The notes: generated by a model not told the origin, from the sequence alone. 64,000 nt of DNA from CAVTBT01 sp963733065 (GCA_963733065.1 CAVTBT010000004.1:1-64000); one strand, 5' to 3'. Positions 30,943-41,900 are shown, numbered from the stretch's first letter. Numbers and translations: made by a program.

Positions 30943-31917
30943 CTATGTCACGGCGAGCGGTCTGGTTGGCGGCAGGGCGCCATCGGCATTCTCATGGGCA
31001 TGGTCATGAGGGTCGTGGTTGTGGTGGCGATGGCGGTGGTGAAGCGGGTCAGTGCCGCTACCTTCGACGTGATGATGATGCGCCCGCTGGGGCGCGCCGA
31101 CTGCGGCCTCGTGCCCGATGATCCGTTCGCGGTACTTGCACAGCAGGCAGTTCATGTTGACGTCACCTGCGGTGATGCCTTGGATCCGCTCCATGAACGT
31201 ATCGAGGACGAGCGGATGGTCGTTGAGATAACCGGCCTTGACGAACTCGATCTCGGGGTGCCGGGCGGCGACCACGTCGGTCTGGGCATAGATCCGGCGG
31301 ACCAGAACGCCGGTGAACAGGAAATACGGAAACACGACGATACGACGGAAGCCCAGCCGGGCCGCCCGCTCGAGCAGCGCGTCGACCCGGGGGTGGGCCA
31401 CCCCGCTGTAGCCGATCTCGGCCCAACCGAAGCCCATGCCCTCCCACAGCATGCGCGCAACTTTGGCGACGTTGCCGTTGGCGTCGGGATCGGACGTGCC
31501 CCGGCCGATCACCGCGAGCAGCGTGTGCTCGCGCGGGTGCTCCTCGACGGTGGCGAGAGCCGCGTCGATGCGATCGCGCGCGGCAGCAAGCAGCTTGGGA
31601 TCGATGCCGAGATCGCGCCCGAAATCGATCCGGATGCCGTGCTCCGCGGCATATGCGTTCAGCACCGAGGGGACGTCGTTCTTGACGTGTCCGGCCGCGA
31701 ACAGCATGCCCGGGATGGCAAGCACGTGGTCGACCCCGCGGCTGCGCAGGCGATCGAGGCCTTCGCGCAGGATCGGTCGCGCGAACTCCAGGAAGCCGCT
31801 CTCGAGCGGATGCTCGGGCAGTCGGCTGGCGAGATGGCGTACCAGCCGCTGGAATTCCGCGATCGCATCGATGTCGCGCGAGCCGTGGCCGCACACCATG
31901 ACTCCGACAGTAGCCAT
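30943..31917 (-). CDS. cbiX: Sirohydrochlorin cobaltochelatase CbiX with MxCxxC and His-rich tail
   Basis: Inserts cobalt into sirohydrochlorin early in the anaerobic route. The protein of about 324 residues has the CbiX fold starts VGVMVCGHGSRDIDAIAEF and HPLESGFLEFARP, and the paired domain ending VVFPYFLFTGVLVRRIYAQ. MNCLLCK matches the MxCxxC 4Fe-4S motif known from large CbiX proteins. The tail is strikingly rich in His (runs such as AHHHHVEG and HHRHRHHNHDPHDHAH) and could store or deliver cobalt. It is the first gene of the minus-strand cob run and is divergent from cobD. Confidence 0.93.
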   Translation of the reverse strand: MATVGVMVCGHGSRDIDAIAEFQRLVRHLASRLPEHPLESGFLEFARPILREGLDRLRSRGVDHVLAIPGMLFAAGHVKNDVPSVLNAYAAEHGIRIDFGRDLGIDPKLLAAARDRIDAALATVEEHPREHTLLAVIGRGTSDPDANGNVAKVARMLWEGMGFGWAEIGYSGVAHPRVDALLERAARLGFRRIVVFPYFLFTGVLVRRIYAQTDVVAARHPEIEFVKAGYLNDHPLVLDTFMERIQGITAGDVNMNCLLCKYRERIIGHEAAVGAPQRAHHHHVEGSGTDPLHHRHRHHNHDPHDHAHENADGALPPTRPLAVT

Positions 31918-32006
31918 CGATGCCCTTTCCCGATCGCTGGTGCGGCTTTGGATAGCAATCCGCGCCGCGCCGCGCCAGAGGCGAACGCACGTGGTGGTCC
32001 CGCGGC

Positions 32007-33111
32007 ATGCTGCTGATGGACGCGAAACTGCTCTTCGGCGGTCTTTTGCTAGCCCTGGCGCTGGACGCCTGCTTCGGCGACCCGAGACGGCTTTGGGGCC
32101 GTGTGCCGCACCCCGTGGTGCTGATGGGCCGCGCCATTGCGCGGCTGGAGGCACGCCGGCTCGATCTGGCGACGCCGGCTATAGTGCAGGTGCGGCGTGG
32201 GCGAGATGCCAGTTTGCTGGTGATCGGCGCGAGCGTGCTGATCGCTCTCGCGGTGCAGGAGTTGTGCATCCGCCTGCCGCTCGGCTGGCTGCTGCTCGGT
32301 CTCGCCATGAGCACGCTGATCGCGGCGCGCGGCCTCTATGATCACGTCGCCGCGGTCGCGACCGGCTCTGGAGCAGGGTCTCGAAGGGGGCCGGCAGGCG
32401 GTCGCGCACATCGTTGGCCGCGACCCGGCAAGTCTGGATGCGCATGGCGTTGCCCGCGCCGCCATCGAATCCACGGCCGAGAACTTCGCCGACGGCGTCG
32501 TCGCGCCGCTGTTCTGGGGCGTCGTCCTCGGCCTGCCCGGGATGGCGGCGTACAAGGCGATCAACACTCTCGACAGCATGATCGGCCATCGCTCGCCGCG
32601 GTACGTGCACTTTGGCCGCTTCGCGGCGCGCCTCGATGACGTCGCCAACTGGCTGCCCGCCCGCCTGTCGGCGCTCCTCATCCTGGCAGCGGCGCTGTGT
32701 CTGCCTGGCGCCACGCCGGCAGCAGGATGGCGAGCCATGTGGCGCGACGCCCCTCGCCATCGCTCGCCCAATGCCGGCTGGCCCGAGGCGGCGATGGCCG
32801 GCGCGCTCGGCCTCAGCCTCGCCGGACCGCGCCGCTACGCCGGCGAGCTGGTCGATGACGCCTGGATGGGCGACGGCCGCGCCGCCGCACTCACAGCCGA
32901 CGTGAACCGTGCGCTTCGGGTCTTCATCATCGCCTGCACGCTCGTGGCCGTCCTGCTGGGATCGGCTCTCTTGATCGCTGCCAAGGCCGGTTTTGAAGGA
33001 GATGCAGCGCTTCGACGACCCTGGGTCCGTCCGCCACCCGCAGAGGCGGTTGCTGAAACGACTTACCACCGCGCGGCTACAGGACCGCGCGGGATGGCGA
33101 GGTGGCTATGA
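32007..33111 (+). CDS. cobD: Adenosylcobinamide-phosphate synthase CobD/CbiB (one frameshift)
   Basis: Membrane enzyme that attaches the aminopropanol phosphate linker to adenosylcobyrate. The start MLLMDAKLLFGGLLLALALDACFGDPRRLWGRVPHPVVLMGR is diagnostic, with GDP and HPVV motifs. An extra T near 32370 shifts the frame; it resumes EQGLEGGRQAVAHIVGRDPASLD, then AAIESTAENFADGVVAPLFWG and AYKAINTLDSMIGHR. The last 45 residues (after AAKAGFEG) are not family-like, so the true stop may be earlier and displaced by another indel. A second ATG at 32016 is an alternative start. Confidence 0.9.
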
Positions 33112-33381
33112 CCGTGTCCGAAAAGAGTCGAGCACAGTGCTGTTCGACGTGTTCTCGGCGAGCGCGGGGAAGCCGGGAATCGTGGTCGCCGCTGGCAAGA
33201 AGTCTTCGGCGCCTCGATCGAGCTGCCCGCCCTTGGAGCCCTTAGAGAAGCGGGACCGGCCGCGGGCTCGAGCGCAAGCATAGCGAGCATCGTGGCGAGA
33301 TCGCGGCCGAATTCCGCAAAGCAGGGCAAGAACCGCACACAAGAGTGTCCACCCATCTAAAGGTTGCATAAATCAAAAGGC

Positions 33382-33406
33382 GTTGAACCTTGACAGCTGG
33401 TTCAAC
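33382..33406. repeat. Perfect 8-bp inverted repeat overlapping a TTGACA box
   Basis: GTTGAACC and GGTTCAAC flank a 9-nt spacer. The spacer begins with TTGACA (33390-33395, counting the shared T), a perfect sigma70 -35 hexamer, although a good -10 is not evident 17 bp downstream. Either an operator over a promoter or part of a terminator after cobD would fit. Confidence 0.5.
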
Positions 33407-33446
33407 TGTTTCTAGCGTTCGTTGTGGAGGCAAAGTCGTGATTTAG

Positions 33447-33473
33447 TCCGCTTTTCCCGCTGATAAAAGCGGA
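33447..33473. repeat. Perfect 9-bp inverted repeat
   Basis: TCCGCTTTT and AAAAGCGGA flank a 9-nt loop. This could form a hairpin in RNA read from either strand or serve as a dyad operator. It lies in the AT-rich region 200 bp before the NHL gene. Confidence 0.55.
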
Positions 33474-33555
33474 TAAATGTGAAAAATAAACAAGACGGGG
33501 CTGGCAAAACCACCTGTGTGGGGGGATGCCGCATGAATACGCACTGCAGATTGTA

Positions 33556-33593
33556 GCTGGACTTGCTCCAGCAGCGCACGATTCAATCGTGCG
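33556..33593 (+). promoter_or_regulatory. Tandem hairpins in the leader of the NHL gene
   Basis: Two adjacent stem-loops: GCTGGA-CTTGC-TCCAGC (33556-33572) and CGCACGA-TTCAA-TCGTGCG (33575-33593), the latter extendable to 9 bp. They sit 80-115 bp before the NHL ATG and could be part of a structured 5' untranslated region. I recognise no known riboswitch class. Confidence 0.45.
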
Positions 33594-33672
33594 TTGATCA
33601 CAACCTGCGGGGGTGTAGGCGGCGCGCGGTCGCCTTGTGCCCCGGGTTCAACACAGCTCAGGGACGACAGAA

Positions 33673-35197
33673 ATGTCGAAAGCACGCGACGCATGTCTGT
33701 TCGCGATCGTCGGTGGCTGTCTGACGTTCGCGGGGGTCTGGCGGTCGCCCAGGACGCCAGCGACGACCAACCGCTGCCCGATCCGTTTGACGACAGCGAC
33801 GACTTTGCCCGCGGCCAGCCGCCCGGCAAGAACTACCCGGGCTTCGAGGTCGATCCGGGCTGGCCCAAGCCCCTGCCCAACAACTGGCTGATCGGCCAGG
33901 TCGGCGGCATCGCGGTGGACCGGCACGACAACATCTGGATCCTGCAGCGCGCCCGCTCGCTGACCGACGACGAGGCCGGCGCGCTCGATGCCTACGTCGA
34001 CCCGGAGACCGGGGAGACGGCGACCCGGCCGCCGGATCCGGAGGAGGGGGAGACTGAGCCGGTCCCGATCAGCGCGCTCGGGCATGACCGGCCCGACGGC
34101 CCGATCGCGGACTGCTGCATTCCTGCGCCCGCGGTCATGAAGTTCGACAAGGAAGGCAATCTGCTGGACGCCTGGGGCGGCCCGGCCGACGAGGGCTACT
34201 TCGGAAGCGACCAGTGTCGCGAGGAAGACGGCTGCGTGTGGCCGGCAGGCGAGCACGGCATCTTTGTCGACCACAACGACTTCGTCTACATCGCCGGCAA
34301 CGGCTCCGGCAGCGGCGCGTTCCCGTGGGACGCGGACCATGGCGACGACGCGCACGTGCTCAAGTTCACTGCCGACGGCACGCACGTGCTCACGGTCGGC
34401 GAACCCGGGCCGACAGAGGACGAGGTCCCGGACAGCAACGACACCAGCGGCGGCCTGAACGGGACACCGCAACTTTACAATCCGGCGGATACCGAGGTCG
34501 ATCCCAAGACCAACCATCTCTACATCGCCGACGGCTACGGCAACCACCGGGTGGTGGTCGTCAACGCCGAGGATGGCCAGTACATCAAGCACTGGGGCGC
34601 GTACGGCCAGAATCCGGTCGACGACGACGCGTCTGACGATGCGGGTGATTACGCCAACGATCGCGGCGAGGAGATCATCCCCTACTTCCGCAACCCCGTC
34701 CACTGCGTGCGGCTCACGCATGACGGCAAGGTCTACGTCTGCGACCGGGTCAATGACCGGCTGCAGGTATTCGACAAGGAGCAGGTCGGGGCCGAGTGTC
34801 AGAATCCCACCGGCACAGAAGGTGAATGCGGATTCATCAGGAGAAGTACATCCGCGCCGATACCCTAGGCCCCGGTTCGGTGTGGGATCTGGACACCTCG
34901 ACCGATCGCCCGCAGAGCTGCCTGTACAATGCCGACGGCACCAACCAGCACGTCGACACGCTGGACCGGCGGACGCTCGAGATCCTCGCGACCTTCGGGC
35001 GCAGCGGCCGCTATGCCGGCGAGTTCCACTGGGTGCACAATCTGGCGACCGACTCCGAGGGCAATCTCTACACGGCCGAGGTCGACACCGGGAAGCGAGC
35101 GCAGAAGTTCGAGCTCGTCGGATCGCCAAGCTTGCTTCTCAAAGGGCGGCGACGACGGCAACGGCTGAGGCAGAAAACCGCGATCGGCGACGAATGA
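33673..35197 (+). CDS. Secreted NHL-repeat (beta-propeller) protein (frameshifts)
   Basis: Exported protein of about 507 residues. A signal peptide (CLFAIVGGCLTFAG...LAVA) follows the ATG of MSKARDA. A frame change in a G run near 33737 joins it to the mature part. NHL-type blade motifs are visible: GGIAVDRHDNIWILQRA, GIFVDHNDFVYIAGN, HLYIADGYGNHRVVVVNAEDG and CVRLTHDGKVYVCDRVNDRLQVF. After another change near 34835 comes HNLATDSEGNLYTAEVDTGKRAQKF. The protein has acidic loops and several Cys pairs. Its stop overlaps the start of the HupE-like gene (ATGA), a strong sign of coupling. Substrate or partner is unknown. Confidence 0.78.
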
Positions 35198-36606
35198 GCC
35201 GCCTGTCGTCTGGCGCATTCTGGCATCCCCGCCTATGGGCGGGCGGGGGTGCCGCTTGCTTGTCCGGCGCCAAACGCGCCGGCTTGCTCCTTTTTGCGCT
35301 GCTGCTGTTGCTGGGCGCGGGCGCGCGGGCCCATGACATTCCGGGCGAGCTGCTTCTGCGCGCCTATCTGAAGCCCGAGGGCGAGACGCTGCACTTCGTC
35401 GTGCGCGTGCCGCTCGCGCTGCTGCAGGGGATCGGGTTCCCCAAACGCGGCCCGGGCTTCTTGGAGCTCGGCGAGCTCGGCGACAGCCTTACCCGGTCCG
35501 CGCAGGCGATCGCGCGCGAGCTGATACTGTACCGGGACGGCGTGCGGCTGACGCCAGATCGGGCGGCGATGCGAATCTCGCAGCCGTCCGAGGATGCGTT
35601 CGGCTCGTTCGAGCAAGCGCGTGACCACATCGCCGGCCCGCCGCTGCGGGAGACCACCGACGTCTTCTGGAACCAGGGCTATTTCGACGTTCACCTGAAG
35701 TATCCGATCCCGCCAGGGGAGGCTGACTTCGCGCTGGACATGCGCGCCGCCCCGGGCCTGGCCGGCAGCCTCAGGCTGGTCGTCGACTTTCTGCCGCCCG
35801 ACGGTCCGGGGCGCACCTACCAGGTGCACGGCGGGCAGGGCTGGCTCGAGCTGGACCCCAGCTGGTACATCGCCTCTTGGACGTTCATGCGCTTCGGATT
35901 CAAGCACATCCTCGAGGGCATCGACCACCTGCTGTTCCTGTTCTGCCTGGTGCTGCCGTTCCGGGTCGGTCAGTTCGGAACCCTGGTCGGCATCATCACG
36001 GCCTTCACCGTCGGGCATTCGATCACGCTGATCGCCGGCGCCGCCGGCGTGGCGCCGGCGGGCGATTGGTTCCCGCCGCTGATCGAGGCGCTGATCGCGG
36101 TGTCGATCCTCTACATGGCCGTTGAGAACGTGCTCAGCGTCTGGCTGGGCAGCGATTCATCCACCAGCCTACGCTGGCGGTGGCTCGTCGCCGGCGCCTT
36201 CGGCCTGGTCCACGGCTTCGGCTTCTCCTTCGTGCTCCAGGAGGACCTGCAGCTTGCCGGCTCCCACCTGCTGCTGTCGCTGCTGGCCTTCAATGTCGGG
36301 GTCGAGCTGGGGCAGCTCGCGGTCTTGCTGCTGGTGGTGCCGGCCCTCGCCGTATTGCTGCAGCGTCCGCGGATCCGTCCTGCCGGCATCGTCATCCTGT
36401 CGGCACTGATCGGCCACGTCGCCTGGCATTGGATGGTCGAGCGACTGGAGGCGCTTCGCTACGTCCGCTGGCCGTCCCCCGATGAGTCGGCACTTGGTTG
36501 GCTGCTCGCGTGGCTCGTGTTGCTGGCAGCGGTCGGCGGCGCGGTGCGGCTGAGCCGAAAAGGCGCCCCGAGCCTCTCCCGGGAGCGGGGTTCGGCGCCG
36601 TCCTGA
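35194..36606 (+). CDS. HupE/UreJ-family membrane protein, candidate Ni/Co transporter
   Basis: Intact 470-residue membrane protein. A signal-like helix (LLLFALLLLLGAGARA) precedes a periplasmic domain of about 190 residues. A HupE/UreJ_2-type transmembrane region follows, with His-bearing motifs FGFKHILEGIDHLLFLF, ITAFTVGHSITLIAGA and FGLVHGFGFSF. HupE/UreJ proteins are implicated in nickel or cobalt uptake. The position inside a cobalamin locus, coupled to the NHL gene, suggests cobalt import, but this is inference. It converges with cobQ. Confidence 0.8.
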   Translation: MSRLSSGAFWHPRLWAGGGAACLSGAKRAGLLLFALLLLLGAGARAHDIPGELLLRAYLKPEGETLHFVVRVPLALLQGIGFPKRGPGFLELGELGDSLTRSAQAIARELILYRDGVRLTPDRAAMRISQPSEDAFGSFEQARDHIAGPPLRETTDVFWNQGYFDVHLKYPIPPGEADFALDMRAAPGLAGSLRLVVDFLPPDGPGRTYQVHGGQGWLELDPSWYIASWTFMRFGFKHILEGIDHLLFLFCLVLPFRVGQFGTLVGIITAFTVGHSITLIAGAAGVAPAGDWFPPLIEALIAVSILYMAVENVLSVWLGSDSSTSLRWRWLVAGAFGLVHGFGFSFVLQEDLQLAGSHLLLSLLAFNVGVELGQLAVLLLVVPALAVLLQRPRIRPAGIVILSALIGHVAWHWMVERLEALRYVRWPSPDESALGWLLAWLVLLAAVGGAVRLSRKGAPSLSRERGSAPS

Positions 36607-36699
36607 TCGGAACTCCGCGGCGGGGCATCGGCACGGTCAGCGTGGCGCTGGCGCCCTCTAACCATGGCCGCGAGGCTCAGCAGACAGGCGCGCCGAAAT

Positions 36700-38173
36700 T
36701 CAGCGAGCGCGAGCGACTGCGAGCAGGCCTTCGAGGTCGACGTGCGCTTCGAGATGGTCGGCCAGGGCATCGAGGGTCGCCTCGATCTGCTGCTCGAAGG
36801 CAAGACCGGACTGCGTGCGCGCTTTGAGGCGGGCAAGGAACGCGTGGCGGAAGTCATCGGCCGCGAACAGACCGTGGACGTAGCAGCCCATGATCCGGCC
36901 GTCGGCGGAGACGGCGCCCTCGGGGCGACCCTCGAGATCCAGCATCGGCCGCGCGAGCGCCGGACCGGTCGTGCGCCCCACATGCATCTCGTAGCCGTGG
37001 ATCGACTGCGCCGCTCGCGATTTCACGGCCGCGCACCTCATGAAGCTGCTTGTCGCCGCTGAGGACCGTCTCGAGATCGAGCAGGCCCAGACCCTCGGCG
37101 GCGCCGCGACGGCCCCTCGATGCCGGCGGGATCGGCGACGCGGCGGCCGAGCATCTGAAAGCCGCCGCAGATGCCGAGCACGGCGCCGCCGCGGCGGACA
37201 TGCGCCGCGATATCGACATCCCAGCCCTGCGCGCGCAGACTCGGCCAAGATCGGCAAGCGTCGCCTTGGAGCCGGGCAGGAGGACGAGGTCGGCATCGCC
37301 GGGCAGTGGCGTGCCGCGAGGCACGATCTGCACCTGCACGTCGGGCTCTGCGGCGAGCGGGTCGAGATCGTCGAAGTTCGCGATCCGCGCGAACCGCGGC
37401 ACGGCGATCTTGATCGCGCGCAGTGCTTGGCGCCGTGCGGTCCTCCAGCCCCAGGATGTCCTCGGCCGGCAGGAGGCGGGCCTCCTCGAACCACGGCACG
37501 ACGCCGTAGCTGCGCATGCCGGTGCGTGCGGCGATGATCGGATGCGCATCGTCGAACAAAGAAGGATCGCCGCGGAACTTGTTGATGAGGTAGCCCTTGA
37601 GCCGCGCGCGCTCGGCCGGCTCGAGCAGGGCGTGCGTGCCGACCAGCGCCGCGATCACGCCGCCCTGTCGATGTCGCCGACCAGCACGACCGGCAGATCG
37701 GCCGCTTCGGCAAAGCCCATGTTGGCGATGTCGTGCTCGCGCAGGTTGACCTCCGCCGGGCTGCCGGCGCCCTCGGCCAGGATCAGGTCGGCATCCTGGC
37801 TCAGCAGCTCGAAGCTCTCGAGCACGTAGGGCATCAGGTCGGGCTTGAGCCTGGCATAGTCGCGCGCAGCGCAGGTGGCGAAGATCCGTCCATGAACGAT
37901 GACCTGCGCGCCGATCTCGGTCTGCGGCTTGAGCAGGACCGGGTTCATGTGGACCGACGGGGGCACGCCGCACGCGCGCGCCTGCAACGCCTGGGCGCGG
38001 CCGATCTCGCCGCCGTCCGCCGTCACCGCGGCATTGTTGCTCATGTTCTGCGGCTTGAACGGCCGCACCTTCAGCCCGCGCCGGGCGAATGCCCGGCACA
38101 GCCCCGCCACCAGCAGCGACTTGCCGACGTTCGAGCCGGTGCCCTGGATCATCAGGGCGGGCAGGCGGCCCAT
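36700..38173 (-). CDS. cobQ: Adenosylcobyric acid synthase CobQ (several frameshifts)
   Basis: Amidates the b, d, e and g side chains of adenosylcobyrinate diamide. The N-terminus MGRLPALMIQGTGSNVGKSLLVAGL has the P-loop, followed by FKPQNMSNNAAVTADGGEIGRAQALQA. The frame changes near 37665, 37440, 37240, 37120 and 37025. Segments that follow each other are GVIAALVGTHALLEPAERARLKGYLINKFRGD, IVPRGTPLPGDADLVLLPGSK, VLGICGGFQMLGR with the glutaminase Cys, and IHGYEMHVGRT. The C-terminus is EQQIEATLDALADHLEAHVDLEGLL. The total is about 490 residues, the usual length. It lies 12 bp after cobO. Confidence 0.9.
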
Positions 38174-38185
38174 GCGCTGCTCGGC

Positions 38186-38802
38186 TCAGAACTCGACGCC
38201 GAGCTGGGCTTTCACGCCCGCGCGGAACGGGTGCTTGATCAGGGTCATCTCGGTGACCAGGTCGGCCGCTTCGATCAGCTCGGGCTTGGCGTTGCGGCCG
38301 GTGACCACGACGTGCAGGTCAGGGCGTCTGCGCGCGCAGCCCCTCGATCACCTCGTCGAGCGGCAGATAGTCCTTGCGCAGCACGATGTTCAGCTCATCG
38401 AGGATCACCATGTGCAGCTCCGGGTCCTGGAGCATGGCTTTGGCCGCCTCCCAGGCGGCGCGCGCGGCGGCGATGTCGCGCTCGCGGTCCTGGGTCTCCC
38501 AGGTGAAGCCTTCGCCCATGACCTTGAGGGTGACCTGCTCGGGAAAGCGCTCGAGCACATGGCGCTCGCCGGTATCGCGCCGGCCCTTGACGAACTGCAC
38601 GACGCCGAGCTTGCAGGCCGTGCCCGAGGCAGCGCATCGCCAGGCCCCAGGCCGCGGTGCTCTTGCCCTTGCCGGTGCCGGTGTGGACGATGAGCAGGCC
38701 CTTCTCGATGGTCTTCGAGGCGTAGAGCCGATCCTTCGCCGCCTTGATCCGCGCCATCTTCTCCCGGTGCGCCTGGTTCACCTCCGCTTCGGTCGTGGCC
38801 AT
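38186..38802 (-). CDS. cobO: Cob(I)yrinic acid a,c-diamide adenosyltransferase (two frameshifts)
   Basis: Transfers adenosyl from ATP to the corrinoid cobalt. The start MATTEAEVNQAHREKMARIKAAKDR and P-loop VHTGTGKGKSTAAWGLAMRCLGHG are diagnostic. An extra C near 38615 moves the frame to VVQFVKGRRDTGERHVLERF and MVILDELNIVLRKDYLPL. A second extra base near 38335 leads to PDLHVVVTGRNAKPELIEAADLVTEM and the stop at 38186. The length is about 204 residues. The Shine-Dalgarno GGGGAGG precedes the ATG. It is downstream of cobN (128-bp gap) and upstream of cobQ. Confidence 0.92.
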
Positions 38803-38930
38803 CGATGCCTCCCCATGGCGTTCGCGTATGTATCACCCGCGGACCCTGGCCATCCGCACCTCCAGTCACCAGCAGGTTAGCATGCGACACGCCCCGAACT
38901 AAGCGTTGGCTGACCTTTCTTAGCCTGACC

Positions 38931-41900
38931 TCATGAGGCCCGCCTACCGGCGCGCAACGCTTCGAGATGGTCGTGCGCGCTGTTGCTGGCCGGGCGCCAG
39001 AGGCCGCGCTCGATCGCTTCCTGGAAGCGCTCCGCAATTTCGCGCAGGGCCGCCGGGTTGGCCTCCGCGATGAAGTCGCGCACCCGATCGTCTTGGACAT
39101 AGGCCTCGTAGAGCGCCTCGAAGTGGTGGTCCTCGACCACCCGCGCCGTGGCGGCGAAGGCGAACAGGTAATCGACCGTCGCGGCGATCTCGAACGCGCC
39201 CTTGTAGCCGTGGCGCATCACGCCGTTCAGCCACTTGGGATTGACCGCGCGGGCACGCACGATCCGCCCGATCTCCTCCTTCAGCGTGCGGATGCGCGGC
39301 GTCTCGGGGCGTGAATGGTCGTTGTGATAGATCTCGGGCTGCTCGCCCGAGAGATGACGCACCGCGGCGGCGATGCCGCCCTCGAACTGGTAGTAGTCGT
39401 CGCTGTCGAGGATGTCGTGCTCGCGGTTGTCCTGGTTGTGCAGAACCAGCTCGACCGCGGCGAGGCGCTGCTCGAACAGGCGGTGCTCGGCCACGCCCTC
39501 GGCCGCGCCGCCGTAGGCGTAGCCGCCCCACGCGACGTAGGCCCGCGCGAGATCGGCCTCGCTCTCCCAGCCGCGCTCATCGATCAGGGCCTGCAGCCCG
39601 GCGCCGTACGCTCCCGGCTTGGAGCCGAACACGCGAAAGCTGGCGCGGCGGCGCGCGAGCTCGGGTTCGACGCCCTGCGCCACCAGCGCCTGCTCGTCGG
39701 CCCGGACACGCGCGGCGATCGGGTTCTGCTCTGCGGGCTCGTCGAGCGTCGCGACCTCCTGCACCGCGCGATCGAACAACGCGATCTGCGCCGGGAAGGC
39801 GTCGCGGAAAAAGCCGGAGACCCGCAGCGTGACGTCGACCCGGGGACGGTCGAGCAGGCCGAGCGGCAGGATCTCGATGCCGGTGACCCGGTGCGAGGGT
39901 CCGTCCCACACCGGGCGCGCGCCGAGCAGGGCGAGCGCCTGGGCAATGTCGTCGCCGCCCGTGCGCATGTTCGCCGTGCCCCAGGCCGAGAGCGCCACCG
40001 TACGCGGCCAGTCGCCGTGGTCCTGCACGTAGCGTTCGATCAGCAGGGCCGCCGATCTCCAGCCCAGATGCCACGCGGCCGCGGTCGGCACCGCGCGCGA
40101 GTCGACCGAGAAGAAGTTGCGTCCGGTCGGCAGCACGTCGGGCCGGCCGCGGGTCGGAGCGCCGCTCGGTCCCGGCTCGACGAAGCGGCCGTCCAGCGCG
40201 CGCAGCACGGATCGGATCTCGGCCGCGCCGCTCGTCAGCAAGCGCCGGGCGCAGGCGGCGCTCGACCTGCTCGAGCACTGCCCGGGTCGCGGTCCATTCG
40301 GGTGCAGGCGTGCCGCGTCCGCCGATCAGACGGCGCGCCAGCAGCTCCAGGCGCTCGACCGTATCGCCATCGGAGCGCCAGGCAGTCCGCGCCAACCGTC
40401 CTGCAAAGCAGCTGGCTTCGGGCCCGCCCAGGCCTCGGCCATCGAGCAGTCCAGAGGGTCGAAGCCTGCCAGGCCCAGATCGGCGGCGAGCGCCCTGAGC
40501 AGCGAGGCATCGCCGCCTTCGCCGGAAACCCGCGGCACCCTGACTAGCGCCATCAGAAGATCGGTCAGCTGGTCGCCGGCCGGAGCCTGGCCGAAGACGT
40601 GCAGGCCGTCCCGGATCTGCAGTTCCTTCAGCTCGCACAGGTGGTTGTCGAGCTTGCTCAAGGCGTCTTCCGGACGCGTCCTCGGCGCCGATGCCGATGT
40701 CCCGATCGAGCCCCAGCCGGGTGGACAGCGCCAGGATCTCGCCGCGCAGGTAGGCCACGCGGCGCGGGTCGAGCCCGGCCGCCTCGTAGTACTCGTCGAC
40801 CAGGCGCTCGAGCTCGGACAAGGGACCGTAGGTCTCGGCGCGCGTCAGCGGCGGCGTCAGGTGATCGACGATCACGGCGGCCGCCCGGCGCTTGGCCTGC
40901 GCGCCCTCGCCCGGGATCGTTGACGATGAACGGATAGATGTGGGGCAGCGGACCGAGCACGGCCTCCGGGAAGCAGTCGGCCGAGAGCGCCAGCGCCTTG
41001 CCGGGCAGCCACTCCAGATTGCCGTGCTTGCCCATGTGGATGATCGCGTGCGCGCCGAAGTGTCTGGCGCAGCCAGGCATAGAACGCGAGGTAGCCGTGC
41101 GGCGGCGGCAGATCCGGGTCGTGATAGCTCGCGCTCGGGTCGATGTGGTAGCCGCGCGCCGGCTGAATCCCGACCACCACGTTGCCGAGCGGCAGCATCG
41201 CGAGCGCGAACGCGTCGTCGACGACATGCGGATCGGCGTCCGGCGCACCCCAACGATCGACGATGCGTTGTTGAACGCTTGCGGAGAGTCGCTCGAAGAA
41301 AGTGGCGTACTCCCGAACCGGAAGCGCGACCCGCGCGACGCGACCAGCGCGGGTCGAGAGCTCGTTGGTGACGCCGCCCAGCAGCATCTCGATCAGCGCC
41401 TGGCCATCATCAGGCAGATCGTCGATCCGATAGCCCGCCTCCCGCATCGCCTCGAGCAGGCGCATGGTGCTCGCCGGCGTGTCGAGACCGACGCCGTTGG
41501 CGATCCGGCCGTCGCGGTTGGGATAGTTGGCGAGCACGATCGCGACCCGCCGCTCCGCCACCGGCGTGGCGCCGAGGCGCGCCCAGGCCGCTGCAAGCGC
41601 GGCGGTGAAGCCGACCCGGTCCCTCACCGGGGCGAAGCCGACGATATTGCTCTCGGTCGCGGGATCGAAGCGCCTGCGCGTCTTGAACGCGACGGCCCGG
41701 CTCAGCACGCGGCCATCGAGCTCCGGCAGGGCGACGTTCATCGCCAGATCGCGCGCCGACAGCCCGCGCGTGCCGGCCCGCCAGGCCGCTTCGCTGCCGC
41801 CCGCGAGCACCACCTGGAGGACAGAGCGGTCGGGCTCGTCCAGCGGAGTGGGACGCCATGCGCCCGGCGCCGAGACGGCGAATCCGGTCGCGTTCAGGAC

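Larger units (their letters stand above)
33112..33672. other. Gene-free, partly AT-rich region with four inverted repeats
   Basis: This 561-bp stretch separates cobD from the NHL gene. The first 240 bp hold only short frames on both strands with no convincing family match. The remainder is markedly richer in A and T than its surroundings and contains four inverted repeats at 33382-33406, 33447-33473, 33556-33572 and 33575-33593. It looks like a regulatory or untranslated leader region, not a coding one. Confidence 0.6.

Noticed and set aside
33063..33369. Possible remnant of a serine recombinase on the minus strand (a FAEFGRDL-like phrase and an Arg/Gly-rich stretch)
   Set aside because: The match is short, needs a frameshift, and neither a catalytic domain nor terminal repeats are present.
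34573..35193. N-terminal extension of the HupE-like protein through the NHL gene
   Set aside because: The extension is a shadow frame of the NHL propeller; the signal peptide starts at the 35194 ATG.
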